This document shows positions 54,032 through 62,522 of a stretch of 64,000 nucleotides of DNA, piece after piece (position 1 is the first letter of the stretch; every line of letters begins with the position of its first letter). The notes beneath the pieces are model-generated. The model had not been told where the DNA came from. It saw only the letters and a program-made list of their open reading frames with translations, and searched no databases. A program made the position numbers and the translations under genes. This DNA comes from Paenibacillus sp. SC116 (GTDB lineage: Bacteria > Bacillota > Bacilli > Paenibacillales > Paenibacillaceae): positions 1,326,856 to 1,390,855 of the forward strand of contig NZ_JANIOF010000001.1 of assembly GCF_024733555.1 (NCBI RefSeq), read 5' to 3'.

Positions 54032-55660
54032 ATGAATCGAAGTACCATTCGTGCTATTACTGTTAACCAGATCGGTTATCCTCTCGACAGCAATAAACAA
54101 GCTATTTTTACCATGGAGGGGACATTTCATGTTGTGGAAGAAAGCAGTGGAGAAATTGTTTTTACAGGGCAAACAAGTCCGTTGAAAAATGATGAGCCTA
54201 GCGGTCACATTGTGGCTTTTGGTGATTTTAGTAATGTGAATGATGCTGGGAGGTACCATATCCACCATGAAATGGAAAATGTGATTTCTGCCACTTTTAC
54301 TATCCACGAACGTCCCTATACCGAACTTCATCACGGACTGCTAAAAGCGTTCTATTATTTCCGCTGCGGACAAGATCTTGCGCCAGAATTCGCTGGTCCT
54401 TGGCATCATAATGCTTGTCACCTAACAAAGGGATTCGTTTATGACAACCCAGAACAATTATTGGATTGTTCTGGAGGTTGGCATGATGCTGGAGACTACG
54501 GAAAATATGTAGTTCCTGGGGCGAAAGCTGTCGCAGATCTCCTGCTTGCTTATGAGTTGTATCCAAGCGCTTTTAATCGTCCAACCCCTATTCCTGAAAC
54601 AGATGGAATCGTCCCTGATGTACTGCATGAATGCCGTTGGGAGCTAGACTGGATGCTTAATATGCAAGACCCATCCGGAGGAGTGTTTCACAAACTTACT
54701 ACACATCAGTTCCCTCCTCTTACCACGCTGCCTGAAGATGATTTAGATCCACTCCTCTTTTCCCCCATTTCATCAACAGCAACTGGTTGTTTTGCTGCGG
54801 TAATGGCGAAAGCTGCGCGAATCTATCAACCTTTTGACACTGATTTTGCACAAAAATGCGAACAAGCGGCCATTCATGCATGGCACTGGTTAGTTAATCA
54901 TCCTGATGTCGTTGCATTCCACAATCCGCCTGATATAGGCACAGGCGATTACAGTGATCTACAAGATATAGACGATCGTTATTGGGCTGCTTGTGAATTG
55001 TACGCTACAACGCATGACCCTATTTATCACCATGCACTTTTGACGATTAGTAAAGAACCGTTTCATAAATTTGGACTATGCTGGTCAAATATAGGTGGAT
55101 ACGGCAGTTTAACCTATCTTCTTAGCGATTCCATGCAAAAGGCTCCCGAACTATACGATCAGTTGTTAAACGGCCTTCGAAATGAAGCCGACTATATGCT
55201 TTGGAAAAGCACAACAGACGGGTATGGCATTTCGCTGCTTAAAGATGAGTATATTTGGGGCAGCAACAAAGTTGTGATGAATAACGCCATGTTGTTATTA
55301 ATAGCCTATCGCTTCTTTAAAGACAGCCGATATGAAGCAGCCGCATTGAATCATGTTCACTATTTATTAGGGCGGAATTCTTTGGATATTAGCTTTGTAA
55401 CAGGTTTTGGGGATCATTCTGTCCAACATCCGCATTATCGTCCAAGTATTGCAGACGACATCAAGGACCCTGTGCCTGGGCTTGTTTGTGGCGGACCTAA
55501 TGCTGGTTTACATGATGACATTTCAAAGGACCTCCTTCAAGGTCTGCCTCCGGCTCAATGCTTTATAGACCATGAAGACAGCTATGCCACCAATGAAGTA
55601 GCTGTCTATTGGAATTCTCCCGCTTTATTTGTACTCTCTCATTGGGAACAACAACAATAG
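54032..55660 (+). CDS. Glycoside hydrolase family 9 with N-terminal Ig-like domain, no signal peptide
   Basis: 542 residues. An Ig-like CelD_N domain (about 7-95, NQIGYPLDSNKQAIF) is followed by the (alpha/alpha)6 GH9 domain. The catalytic region GGWHDAGDYGKYVV holds the Asp pair, HPHYRPS is the His-Arg motif, and SYATNEVAVYWNSPAL carries the proton-donor Glu. All catalytic residues are present. The start (AAGGAG before ATG 54032) gives no export signal, so it likely acts on short cello-, chito- or mixed-linkage oligosaccharides in the cytosol, like intracellular GH9 glucosidases. The divergent CE2-type esterase suggests acetylated sugars. Confidence 0.9.
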   Translation: MNRSTIRAITVNQIGYPLDSNKQAIFTMEGTFHVVEESSGEIVFTGQTSPLKNDEPSGHIVAFGDFSNVNDAGRYHIHHEMENVISATFTIHERPYTELHHGLLKAFYYFRCGQDLAPEFAGPWHHNACHLTKGFVYDNPEQLLDCSGGWHDAGDYGKYVVPGAKAVADLLLAYELYPSAFNRPTPIPETDGIVPDVLHECRWELDWMLNMQDPSGGVFHKLTTHQFPPLTTLPEDDLDPLLFSPISSTATGCFAAVMAKAARIYQPFDTDFAQKCEQAAIHAWHWLVNHPDVVAFHNPPDIGTGDYSDLQDIDDRYWAACELYATTHDPIYHHALLTISKEPFHKFGLCWSNIGGYGSLTYLLSDSMQKAPELYDQLLNGLRNEADYMLWKSTTDGYGISLLKDEYIWGSNKVVMNNAMLLLIAYRFFKDSRYEAAALNHVHYLLGRNSLDISFVTGFGDHSVQHPHYRPSIADDIKDPVPGLVCGGPNAGLHDDISKDLLQGLPPAQCFIDHEDSYATNEVAVYWNSPALFVLSHWEQQQ

Positions 55661-55673
55661 GGAAAGAGATGCT

Positions 55674-55715
55674 CCGTCATTCAGACCATCGTTACATAGC
55701 TGAATGACGGAAGTT
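55674..55715. terminator. Terminator between GH9 and the FN3-F5/8C gene
   Basis: CCGTCATTCAG...CTGAATGACGG (55674-55684 with 55700-55710) is an 11-bp stem followed by AAGTTAGTTTTC. It serves the GH9 gene and may serve the convergent gene. Confidence 0.78.
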
Positions 55716-55741
55716 AGTTTTCTTTCTTTTTCTTAAGCGAA

Positions 55742-57436
55742 TTAAACTTCGCATAACGACCTGCTTGCTACTTTTTGACCATACACATTAACATTCCATA
55801 TTGAAAAACCATAGATGGTTTCCCTTACTAACATGAGTATACGAACATATCTCCCCTCTCCATTACAAACAATAACTTCTTCGCTTACTTCCACCTCCTC
55901 TTCTCCTTCTCTTCTCTCTTTCGCTCGTGTACTTATCGTTAACCATGTTTCATTATCATCCGATACTTGTATTTCATACTTCGTTGCAAAAGAATATTCC
56001 CACTGAATAACAACATGTGAAACGGTTACTTTCGCTTCTAAATCAATACACAACCACTGTGGTGCCGAAAATTCGCTGCTCCATCGTGTCGAACTATTTC
56101 CATTTACCACATGACTGGCTGGAAAGGTCATACCGTCAAAACCTGGTTCAACAGATGAGGCTGACACTGATTTATTCAGGGCCCAATCTATCCCTAATAA
56201 GTTAGGCTCTGTTCTCACTACTATCTCCGCTTGCAATTGCGATACGTTTCCGAAAATATCTTTTGCTCGAACTACAATATGATAATCTGTATCTGGCTTT
56301 AAGTTTTGGAACTTAAATCTCGTTACCTTTGTTTTATGAATCATGTCATTTATTGCAATCTCAAATGCGATGACGTGATCATCCAGCATCGATGCTTCCC
56401 ATTCAATAGCAACGCTATCACTTGTGACTGCCGTCGCTCTTAATTGAGATGGACCATTTACTAATTGTTCGGGTTTGTTCCATAATGAAGCCTCAGCATC
56501 CTTAACTACTTCTTTTTTCAAAGCAAGTAATGTTAATCGCTCATATTCGCGTAACCAATCCAATCTTTCAATCAAATCATCGATTTGGATGGACTGTTTT
56601 ATAATATGGATTTGTGCTTCTTTTTTTATAACTACATTTTTAAGGGATTCCGCCAGATCGGAGCAGTAATGTAACATATCTGACACATAAGGGGGGACTT
56701 GAAGAAGTTTCACATAACAGGAGAACATGTATCTTGAGCCGCAGAGTACAACAAATAGTTGCAATAGAGTTTGAAAAATTTCTTTCCTCACTTCCATCGT
56801 TGCATAAGGCAGTTGATTGATCATCTCTACGGCTTTATCAAACGATTTAGAACTTCCATTTTCCCGCATAATTTGCTGTATCGCTCGATCAAGGAATAAT
56901 TGTTTCGATTCAGGCGAGAAATCGATGTCTTGTACATGCATAGAGAAGAGTGGATACTCCAATTGACTAACTACATTCAGCACAAATTCTGAATCGTAAG
57001 TTTCACCAGCAACATGTCGAATATCATTTAATACAGCATGTCCCTGATTCTCAAACTGCTCTATCATCATATAATGCGTAGATTCTCCATCCATAAAATG
57101 AAGTTCAGGAAAGTACTTCGGCTTTAGTCCAGCGAACACGACATGTCCCTCTCTCAGATTCATTTCGATAAATTGCACAGCTTCTCTAGTGGATGAGCCC
57201 TCAAAATCAGTGAACTTCACGCCTATTTGCAAAAGGTCATCATCATTTAGACACTTCATATTAAAAAGCCAAAACCCCTTCTTCTCTTCTAACAATTCTT
57301 TATATATGTTATCCGAGCATTCATAGGAATTATAAAAAAGATGTTCTGCTTGATGACCACAATTAAGCAATAAATGAGCAACTGAAATCCTGTAACAATT
57401 GAGATGACTTCTACGATAGAACAAATAATGATTCAT
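55742..57436 (-). CDS. Cys-His-Asp (BtrH/C39-like) domain fused to fibronectin III and F5/8C domains
   Basis: 564 residues in four parts. (1) Residues 1-150: C14 (SHLNCYRISVAHLLLNCG), H121-Tyr (ESTHYMMIEQF) and D138 (HAVLNDIRH), the triad shared with three other proteins here. (2) Residues 160-320: helical. (3) Residues 325-410: fibronectin III domain (LRATAVTSDSVAIEWEAS, KPDTDYHIVVRAKD). (4) Residues 418-553: F5/8C discoidin domain (ALNKSVSASSVEPGF, HVVNGNSSTRWSSE, IDLEAKVTVSHVVIQWEY). FN3 and F5/8C are normally on secreted carbohydrate-active enzymes, yet there is no signal peptide. GAGGGT precedes the ATG. Function unknown; carbohydrate recognition by the F5/8C part is a fair guess. Confidence 0.72.
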   Translation of the reverse strand: MNHYLFYRRSHLNCYRISVAHLLLNCGHQAEHLFYNSYECSDNIYKELLEEKKGFWLFNMKCLNDDDLLQIGVKFTDFEGSSTREAVQFIEMNLREGHVVFAGLKPKYFPELHFMDGESTHYMMIEQFENQGHAVLNDIRHVAGETYDSEFVLNVVSQLEYPLFSMHVQDIDFSPESKQLFLDRAIQQIMRENGSSKSFDKAVEMINQLPYATMEVRKEIFQTLLQLFVVLCGSRYMFSCYVKLLQVPPYVSDMLHYCSDLAESLKNVVIKKEAQIHIIKQSIQIDDLIERLDWLREYERLTLLALKKEVVKDAEASLWNKPEQLVNGPSQLRATAVTSDSVAIEWEASMLDDHVIAFEIAINDMIHKTKVTRFKFQNLKPDTDYHIVVRAKDIFGNVSQLQAEIVVRTEPNLLGIDWALNKSVSASSVEPGFDGMTFPASHVVNGNSSTRWSSEFSAPQWLCIDLEAKVTVSHVVIQWEYSFATKYEIQVSDDNETWLTISTRAKERREGEEEVEVSEEVIVCNGEGRYVRILMLVRETIYGFSIWNVNVYGQKVASRSLCEV

Positions 57437-57584
57437 ACCATCACCCTCTTCTCGATCTTTATCATTCCGTATGATGAATTATCAATAAGCAACATTGAAC
57501 AACATGAGTCATATAATTTCATTATATTTATAATAATGAAATTGTTTATCAGATCTTGTTGTCGAATTTTCAGTTATTGCGCAA

Positions 57585-57656
57585 ATAAAAATCCCCACTT
57601 TATTCATCACCTTATGAGAGCATGATTGTTCTCAAGTGACTGCCTAAAGAGGGGAT
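57585..57656 (-). terminator. Probable terminator after the 57680-58246 gene
   Basis: On the minus strand AATCCCC...GGGGATT arms with neighbouring CTTTA/TAAAG pairing enclose a long loop and are followed by TTTTATTT. Confidence 0.55.
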
Positions 57657-57679
57657 TCTATATCTTTTATCTTTATTGA

Positions 57680-58246
57680 TTATTTTTCAGCTGCAATGGC
57701 AGCTGCTTGTTTAAATAATGCAATAACCATAACTGTAATTATGACATACATGAATGACATCGGCTGACCGAGCGCCGTAAATATCGAAGGCGAGACAATG
57801 GAAAAAGCTAACATAATCACCGTACCAAATAAGTTAACTGCCCCATAGAACAATCCACGCCGCTTAGCTGTATCAGCTAATTTTGATAAAGACTTGCTAT
57901 TCGCCCACTCACGCACACCCGATGTAAGTAGCCAAATTAAATAAATATTTGTTGCCAAAATAGCGATACTTTGAACAATCGCAGACCATAGCCATAACTG
58001 CTCACCCATTAATCCCCCAAAAAATGGTCCAATTAACTCGTAACCAGTAAGTACGATTACGACAGGCATAAACCGCTTTGCACGATAAAAAGACGGGGCT
58101 GTTTGTTGCAGTTCTGTCAAAGATTTAAGTACTAACAGCATTCCAAAAACATCTGGAAGGATATCCAATACCCCCCACATCCGAATATCGATTAAGAAGA
58201 CTAGCCCCCATAATATCCTTTTAAATGCTCGTTGTTCATGGTTCAT
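57680..58246 (-). CDS. Multi-pass membrane protein of unknown function
   Basis: 188 residues with about five hydrophobic segments (near 12-30, 35-50, 60-80, 85-105 and 135-185). I do not recognise the family. The N-terminal half (IDIRMWGVLDILPDVFGMLLV) resembles a small group of Paenibacillus/Bacillus inner-membrane proteins, but no activity is known to me. GGGAG eleven bases before the ATG at 58246 is better than the frame start at 58294, which has no site. A single-gene unit divergent from degV. Confidence 0.7.
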   Translation of the reverse strand: MNHEQRAFKRILWGLVFLIDIRMWGVLDILPDVFGMLLVLKSLTELQQTAPSFYRAKRFMPVVIVLTGYELIGPFFGGLMGEQLWLWSAIVQSIAILATNIYLIWLLTSGVREWANSKSLSKLADTAKRRGLFYGAVNLFGTVIMLAFSIVSPSIFTALGQPMSFMYVIITVMVIALFKQAAAIAAEK

Positions 58247-58561
58247 ACGCCAACCGACTCCCTTGTTGAAATAATCTCCTGTTGTCACTTTCATTTCTAA
58301 TTACAATAGAATACCGTTACATCCTATAATACTGCATACGTGAATCAGTATACCGCTGATTAAGCAGTCAAGCAACGAACAATAGAGTTTTATCATCCAT
58401 CTAGCAAACGTCCATATACAATAAGTCTCTTTCTTCCATAATTAGGGTTGATAATTAAGCGTGAATGAAATAATGAATTGAAGTATAATAGAAACGATGT
58501 CTTTATGAGAGAATTCATTATATAATAGATAGATTGTCAGATTGCTGCAGGAGGTTAAACA
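58247..58561. other. Divergent promoter region before the second degV
   Basis: 315 bases without a gene. A TATAAT hexamer at 58521-58526 is a likely -10 for degV, but no good -35 is seen. Nothing else recognisable. Confidence 0.5.
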
Positions 58562-59419
58562 ATGGCATCGATCAAAATATTTTCTGATAGTACATGCGAC
58601 CTACCACCATCGCTAATTGAACAACATGATATCGGGATTGTCCCCCTTTATGTGACATTCGGTGATCAAGCGTTCCAAGATGGTGTGGACATGGATCCTG
58701 CCAAGCTTTATGAAATGGTAGATAAGGGTGGCCAGCTGCCTAAAACGGCTGCACCATCTCCAGGTGACTTTGTCGCAAAGTTCGAACCGTTCGTTAAAGC
58801 TGGACAACATATCATCTATATTGGCCTTTCTACAGAGCTTTCTTCGACCATTCAAAATGCGATCATCGCATCACAAATACTTGAAGAGCATCCTGGCCAT
58901 ATTCATGTTATTGATTCCATGAATTTATCAACAGGGATTGGTATTCAAGTACTGCGTGCCGCACGCATGGCTGAAGCTGGAAACAGCATAGAAGATATCG
59001 TCACACACATACAAGAAATGAGAAAGCATATCGAAACAGAATTCATTATCGATACGCTCGACTATTTGCACAAGGGCGGCAGATGCAGCAGCTTGCAGAA
59101 CATCATCGGTACACTACTGCGTATTCGACCAGTTATTAAAGTTGTAGATGGAAAAATGATTGCAGCGAGCAAAGTTCGCGGTAAACGCGAAAAAGCACTG
59201 GAGCAGCTTCAAAGCAATCCATTAAATTTGAAAAATCAAATGGATAATGACACGATATTCGTTACTCATTCCTATTCAGATGATGATGCAGCCTATGTTG
59301 TAGAGCAGCTTAAGCTGCTCACGGGAGCTAAACATGTGTATACTTCGTATACAGGTTGTGTAATTTCAAGCCATTGCGGACCAAATACCATCGGTATCGT
59401 ATTCGCAACAAATAGCTAG
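58562..59419 (+). CDS. DegV family protein (second copy)
   Basis: 285 residues: IKIFSDSTCDLPPSLIEQHDI, VTFGDQAFQDGVD, KTAAPSPGDF, YIGLSTELSST and DYLHKGGRCSSLQNI match the DegV/FakB fold. It differs from the copy at 27972-28841 in most loop positions, so the two probably bind different fatty acids, as FakB1/FakB2 do. AGGAGG lies seven bases before the ATG. Confidence 0.93.
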   Translation: MASIKIFSDSTCDLPPSLIEQHDIGIVPLYVTFGDQAFQDGVDMDPAKLYEMVDKGGQLPKTAAPSPGDFVAKFEPFVKAGQHIIYIGLSTELSSTIQNAIIASQILEEHPGHIHVIDSMNLSTGIGIQVLRAARMAEAGNSIEDIVTHIQEMRKHIETEFIIDTLDYLHKGGRCSSLQNIIGTLLRIRPVIKVVDGKMIAASKVRGKREKALEQLQSNPLNLKNQMDNDTIFVTHSYSDDDAAYVVEQLKLLTGAKHVYTSYTGCVISSHCGPNTIGIVFATNS

Positions 59420-59445
59420 AACATTTACTACACATACGAATTCAC

Positions 59446-59493
59446 AAAAAGGGAAGATAAACGGCAGCTATCGTCGTTCATCTTCCCTTTCTT
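59446..59493. terminator. Bidirectional terminator between degV and the GNAT gene
   Basis: AAAGGGAAGAT (59448-59458) pairs with ATCTTCCCTTT (59480-59490); ACG/CGT pairing extends the stem inward. Confidence 0.82.
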
Positions 59494-59517
59494 CCTTAGA
59501 TGGCAGCAAATAAGCGC

Positions 59518-60108
59518 CTATGTTACTTGCGGGTTCCAAGCTGCCAATTCCCTAAATGCTTGATTCCGTTCATCGTGAATAAACTCTTGACGCAATATCC
59601 CCATAGCGATGAAGTCTAGATACATTCCATCTCGATATATTCGTTCTCTCAAACGACCTTCTTCTGTAAATCCACATCGTTTATAACATCGGTATGCGCG
59701 TTCATTGTTGCTGATCACATCAAGCTGCAAACGATGCAAGCCTAATTGATCAAAGGCAAATACCATCAACAAACGCAGCGCTTCCTCTCCATAACCAGCG
59801 CCATGATAGGCTTTATTACCAATAACGATGCCAAAAGTACCCGTTCGATTTTTCCAATCTACTTGTAGATCAACTTGTCCCATATACGCCTCTGAATCCA
59901 GCTCAGCAATAACGAAAGCGTACTCCTTGTGGGAAGCTTTCATTCTCATCTCTACAAAAGATTCTGTCATATTCAGTGACTGGGGTGCTTGAAAAAGATC
60001 ATCAAGTCCAGAGGTGACAGTTCCATCATTCACCCATTTTCGAATTTCTTCAATATCTTCCTTACGATATTCTCTTAATCGGATTCTCTGTCCTAAAATA
60101 TGCGGCAT
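59518..60108 (-). CDS. GNAT acetyltransferase (RimJ/RimL type)
   Basis: 196 residues. The acetyl-CoA site is FGIVIGNKAYHGAGYGEEALRLL, and NERAYRCYKRCGFTEEGRLRE is the RimJ/RimL C-terminal signature. The substrate could be a protein N-terminus, an amino sugar or an antibiotic. GGAGGGGG before the ATG at 60108 sets the start; the frame continues to 60189 and would overlap the penicillin-binding-protein stop. Same strand as that gene, about 80 bases below. Confidence 0.9.
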   Translation of the reverse strand: MPHILGQRIRLREYRKEDIEEIRKWVNDGTVTSGLDDLFQAPQSLNMTESFVEMRMKASHKEYAFVIAELDSEAYMGQVDLQVDWKNRTGTFGIVIGNKAYHGAGYGEEALRLLMVFAFDQLGLHRLQLDVISNNERAYRCYKRCGFTEEGRLRERIYRDGMYLDFIAMGILRQEFIHDERNQAFRELAAWNPQVT

Positions 60109-60185
60109 AGCAACCCCCTCCGTCTCGATATGTAAGAAAATGATATAAAGATAGTAAGAGGTATTGTAACAACTCTCCATCAGTG

Positions 60186-62330
60186 TCAATCAGAATCTGA
60201 TGGGTTTACGACTTCTGTTCGTGGTGCCAGTTTTAACATTACTTCAGTTGGCTCGCCTTCTGATGAAATTTTTGTCTGCTCCGTGACGTACCCTTCCCCT
60301 TCAACACGCACTTTAATACCGAGGAAAGAACTAATTGCAAGTGCATCACGAAGCGCCAATCCCTCAAACACAGGAGTCGGAATGTTTTCAGGCTTGTCTG
60401 TCAACATATATACCGTCGATCCTTTAGAAAGGGCTGTTTGTGCCGACGGATATTGTTTCAAAACTTTGTCCCCTTGTCCGAATCTACGAATCTTCATGTC
60501 TTCTGCTTGAATGGCTTTTACAGCCTCTGCTATTGGCTTTGAAGTAACATCAGGCATTTTGCGCTGCAATCTAAGTTCAGCTTTAGCTTTCTCTTCAGAG
60601 GAAGGCACTACACCGCTTAATCGTAAGCTTCGCTCCATAGTAGACTTGAATACAGGCATGGCAACTTGACTCGCGAGCGTATAGTCCCCACCCAATTGCG
60701 GATTATCCGCAAAAATACCAATGACATACTTAGGATCTTCAACAGGTGCGTATCCTATAAATGAAACCAGCCATGTAGTTTCTGAGTATCCGCCGCCACT
60801 TTTGGATCTTTGGGCCGTACCTGTCTTCCCAGCTACTCGAATACCAGGTATTTGAGCAGTCTGCCCAGTTCCATCAAGTACTACCTCTTCTAATATCTCA
60901 GAAACTTGTTTCGCAGATGAAACAGAAATGACTCGCCTGCGCTCATCCTTATGCTTATTGCTATCACTAGGTGGAGTATCACCTTTAATCAATTGAGGTG
61001 TCATCCATTCACCACCATTGGCAACGGCTGCATAGGCAGACGTCATTTGAAGTCCATTAACAACTACGCCACCTTGACCAAAGGTCGTTGTTGCAAATTC
61101 TACAGGTCGGTTATACCTTACAAAACCCGCTACATCGCCTAATTCAACTCCCGTATTTCCATTCATGCCAAAAGCATCGGCATAGCTCATAAACACATCT
61201 TCTCCAAGAGACTGGCCCATTTTAATGAAACCAACGTTACTAGATTTCTTAACTCCTGTTAAATAGTCTATCTTGCCCCAGCCACCTCGTTTGACATCAC
61301 GAAGTGTTTCACCTCCGACTATAATTTCACCAGATAGAAACTTGTCGGTAGGATTAAATTTCTTCTCTTCTACAGCTGCGGCCAATGTAACGAGTTTAAA
61401 CGTAGAACCCGGTTCAAAGCGAGAATAAAGCGCGTTATTTTTCATATCGCGTATCGGATCTGAATCCCAGTACGAATTCGGATTGAACGTCGGCGCGCTA
61501 GCCATTGCCAATATTTCCATTGTCTTTGGATCCATAACGTATCCAATTGCAAAATTAGGATTCCATGTCTGCATCATGTCTCGCATAGAGTCTTCTAATA
61601 TTTTCTGAATATCAACATCTATCGTTAGCCGAACTTCCTGCCCATCTTTCGATGGAACAACTTCTCGCTTCGATTGCGGCAATGGATACCCCCGGAGATC
61701 ACGCTGTCCTTTTATTGAACCGTCTTTTCCAGATAGTACGCTATTCAATCCAGCTTCAACGCCCATAATCGGTTTACCTTCTCGATCTAAAAATCCAAGA
61801 ATATGTGCGGCCGTCTCATTATAGGGATAATAACGCTTCGTATCCCTCTGCAATCGTACACCGTACTCATAGAACACAATGTCTTGTCCTTCTATGCGAG
61901 ACTGTCCAAATGTTTGATTGAACTCGTCTATCCTGTCATAAGGCAAGTTTCGTCCATGAGGATGTAATTCAACTTGCGTCTTCTTTTTATTAACGAGCTC
62001 CAGCACCCTAGATTCCGTTGTACCTAGCAGTCGTGATAATTCACGTGCCACATCAGCCTCACGTTTATTTTCTCTTACCATTGCAGGATGTAGAACTACA
62101 TGATAGGATGCTGCACTTGCAGCTAGCACTTTTCCATTTCGGTCAACAATATCACCACGATGCGCCGGCATCTTGACCTCATAGGCCCATGTCTTATTAT
62201 TATGCTGTTCATAAAATTCATAATTGACGACTTGAATCCAGAAAAGTCTGATAAGAATAACGGCAACACATAATATAAAAAAGCCGCCTAGAACGAGTGA
62301 ACGTATACGAATCCGTTTATTATGCAGCAT
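60186..62330 (-). CDS. Class B penicillin-binding protein with two PASTA domains (SpoVD/PBP2B type)
   Basis: 714 residues. One N-terminal membrane anchor (about 12-32), a dimerisation domain (about 55-215) and a transpeptidase domain (about 250-580) with SxxK in EPGSTFKL, SxN in KSSNVGF and KTG in VAGKTGTAQR. Two PASTA-like repeats follow (about 598-655, PDVTSKPIAEAVKAI, and 660-712). This is the SpoVD/PBP2B layout. It is not in an mra division cluster here, so it may be an extra sporulation or stress paralogue. The ribosome site is weak (GGTGATAGGCG). Confidence 0.92.
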   Translation of the reverse strand: MLHNKRIRIRSLVLGGFFILCVAVILIRLFWIQVVNYEFYEQHNNKTWAYEVKMPAHRGDIVDRNGKVLAASAASYHVVLHPAMVRENKREADVARELSRLLGTTESRVLELVNKKKTQVELHPHGRNLPYDRIDEFNQTFGQSRIEGQDIVFYEYGVRLQRDTKRYYPYNETAAHILGFLDREGKPIMGVEAGLNSVLSGKDGSIKGQRDLRGYPLPQSKREVVPSKDGQEVRLTIDVDIQKILEDSMRDMMQTWNPNFAIGYVMDPKTMEILAMASAPTFNPNSYWDSDPIRDMKNNALYSRFEPGSTFKLVTLAAAVEEKKFNPTDKFLSGEIIVGGETLRDVKRGGWGKIDYLTGVKKSSNVGFIKMGQSLGEDVFMSYADAFGMNGNTGVELGDVAGFVRYNRPVEFATTTFGQGGVVVNGLQMTSAYAAVANGGEWMTPQLIKGDTPPSDSNKHKDERRRVISVSSAKQVSEILEEVVLDGTGQTAQIPGIRVAGKTGTAQRSKSGGGYSETTWLVSFIGYAPVEDPKYVIGIFADNPQLGGDYTLASQVAMPVFKSTMERSLRLSGVVPSSEEKAKAELRLQRKMPDVTSKPIAEAVKAIQAEDMKIRRFGQGDKVLKQYPSAQTALSKGSTVYMLTDKPENIPTPVFEGLALRDALAISSFLGIKVRVEGEGYVTEQTKISSEGEPTEVMLKLAPRTEVVNPSDSD

Positions 62331-62522
62331 CGCCTATCACCATGCTCTTTCGTTTACATACGCATATTGCTTTGTGGTTGAGATGAATCCTGTACAATCG
62401 TACATGTAAGCAAAATAAACGCATCATACGAAGCAGCCCTCCATACAAATGATAAAATGATAAATAATGCGTACAGTCATTAAATAGGATAAGACATACA
62501 CTTTTAACCCTGTGTACCTGCA

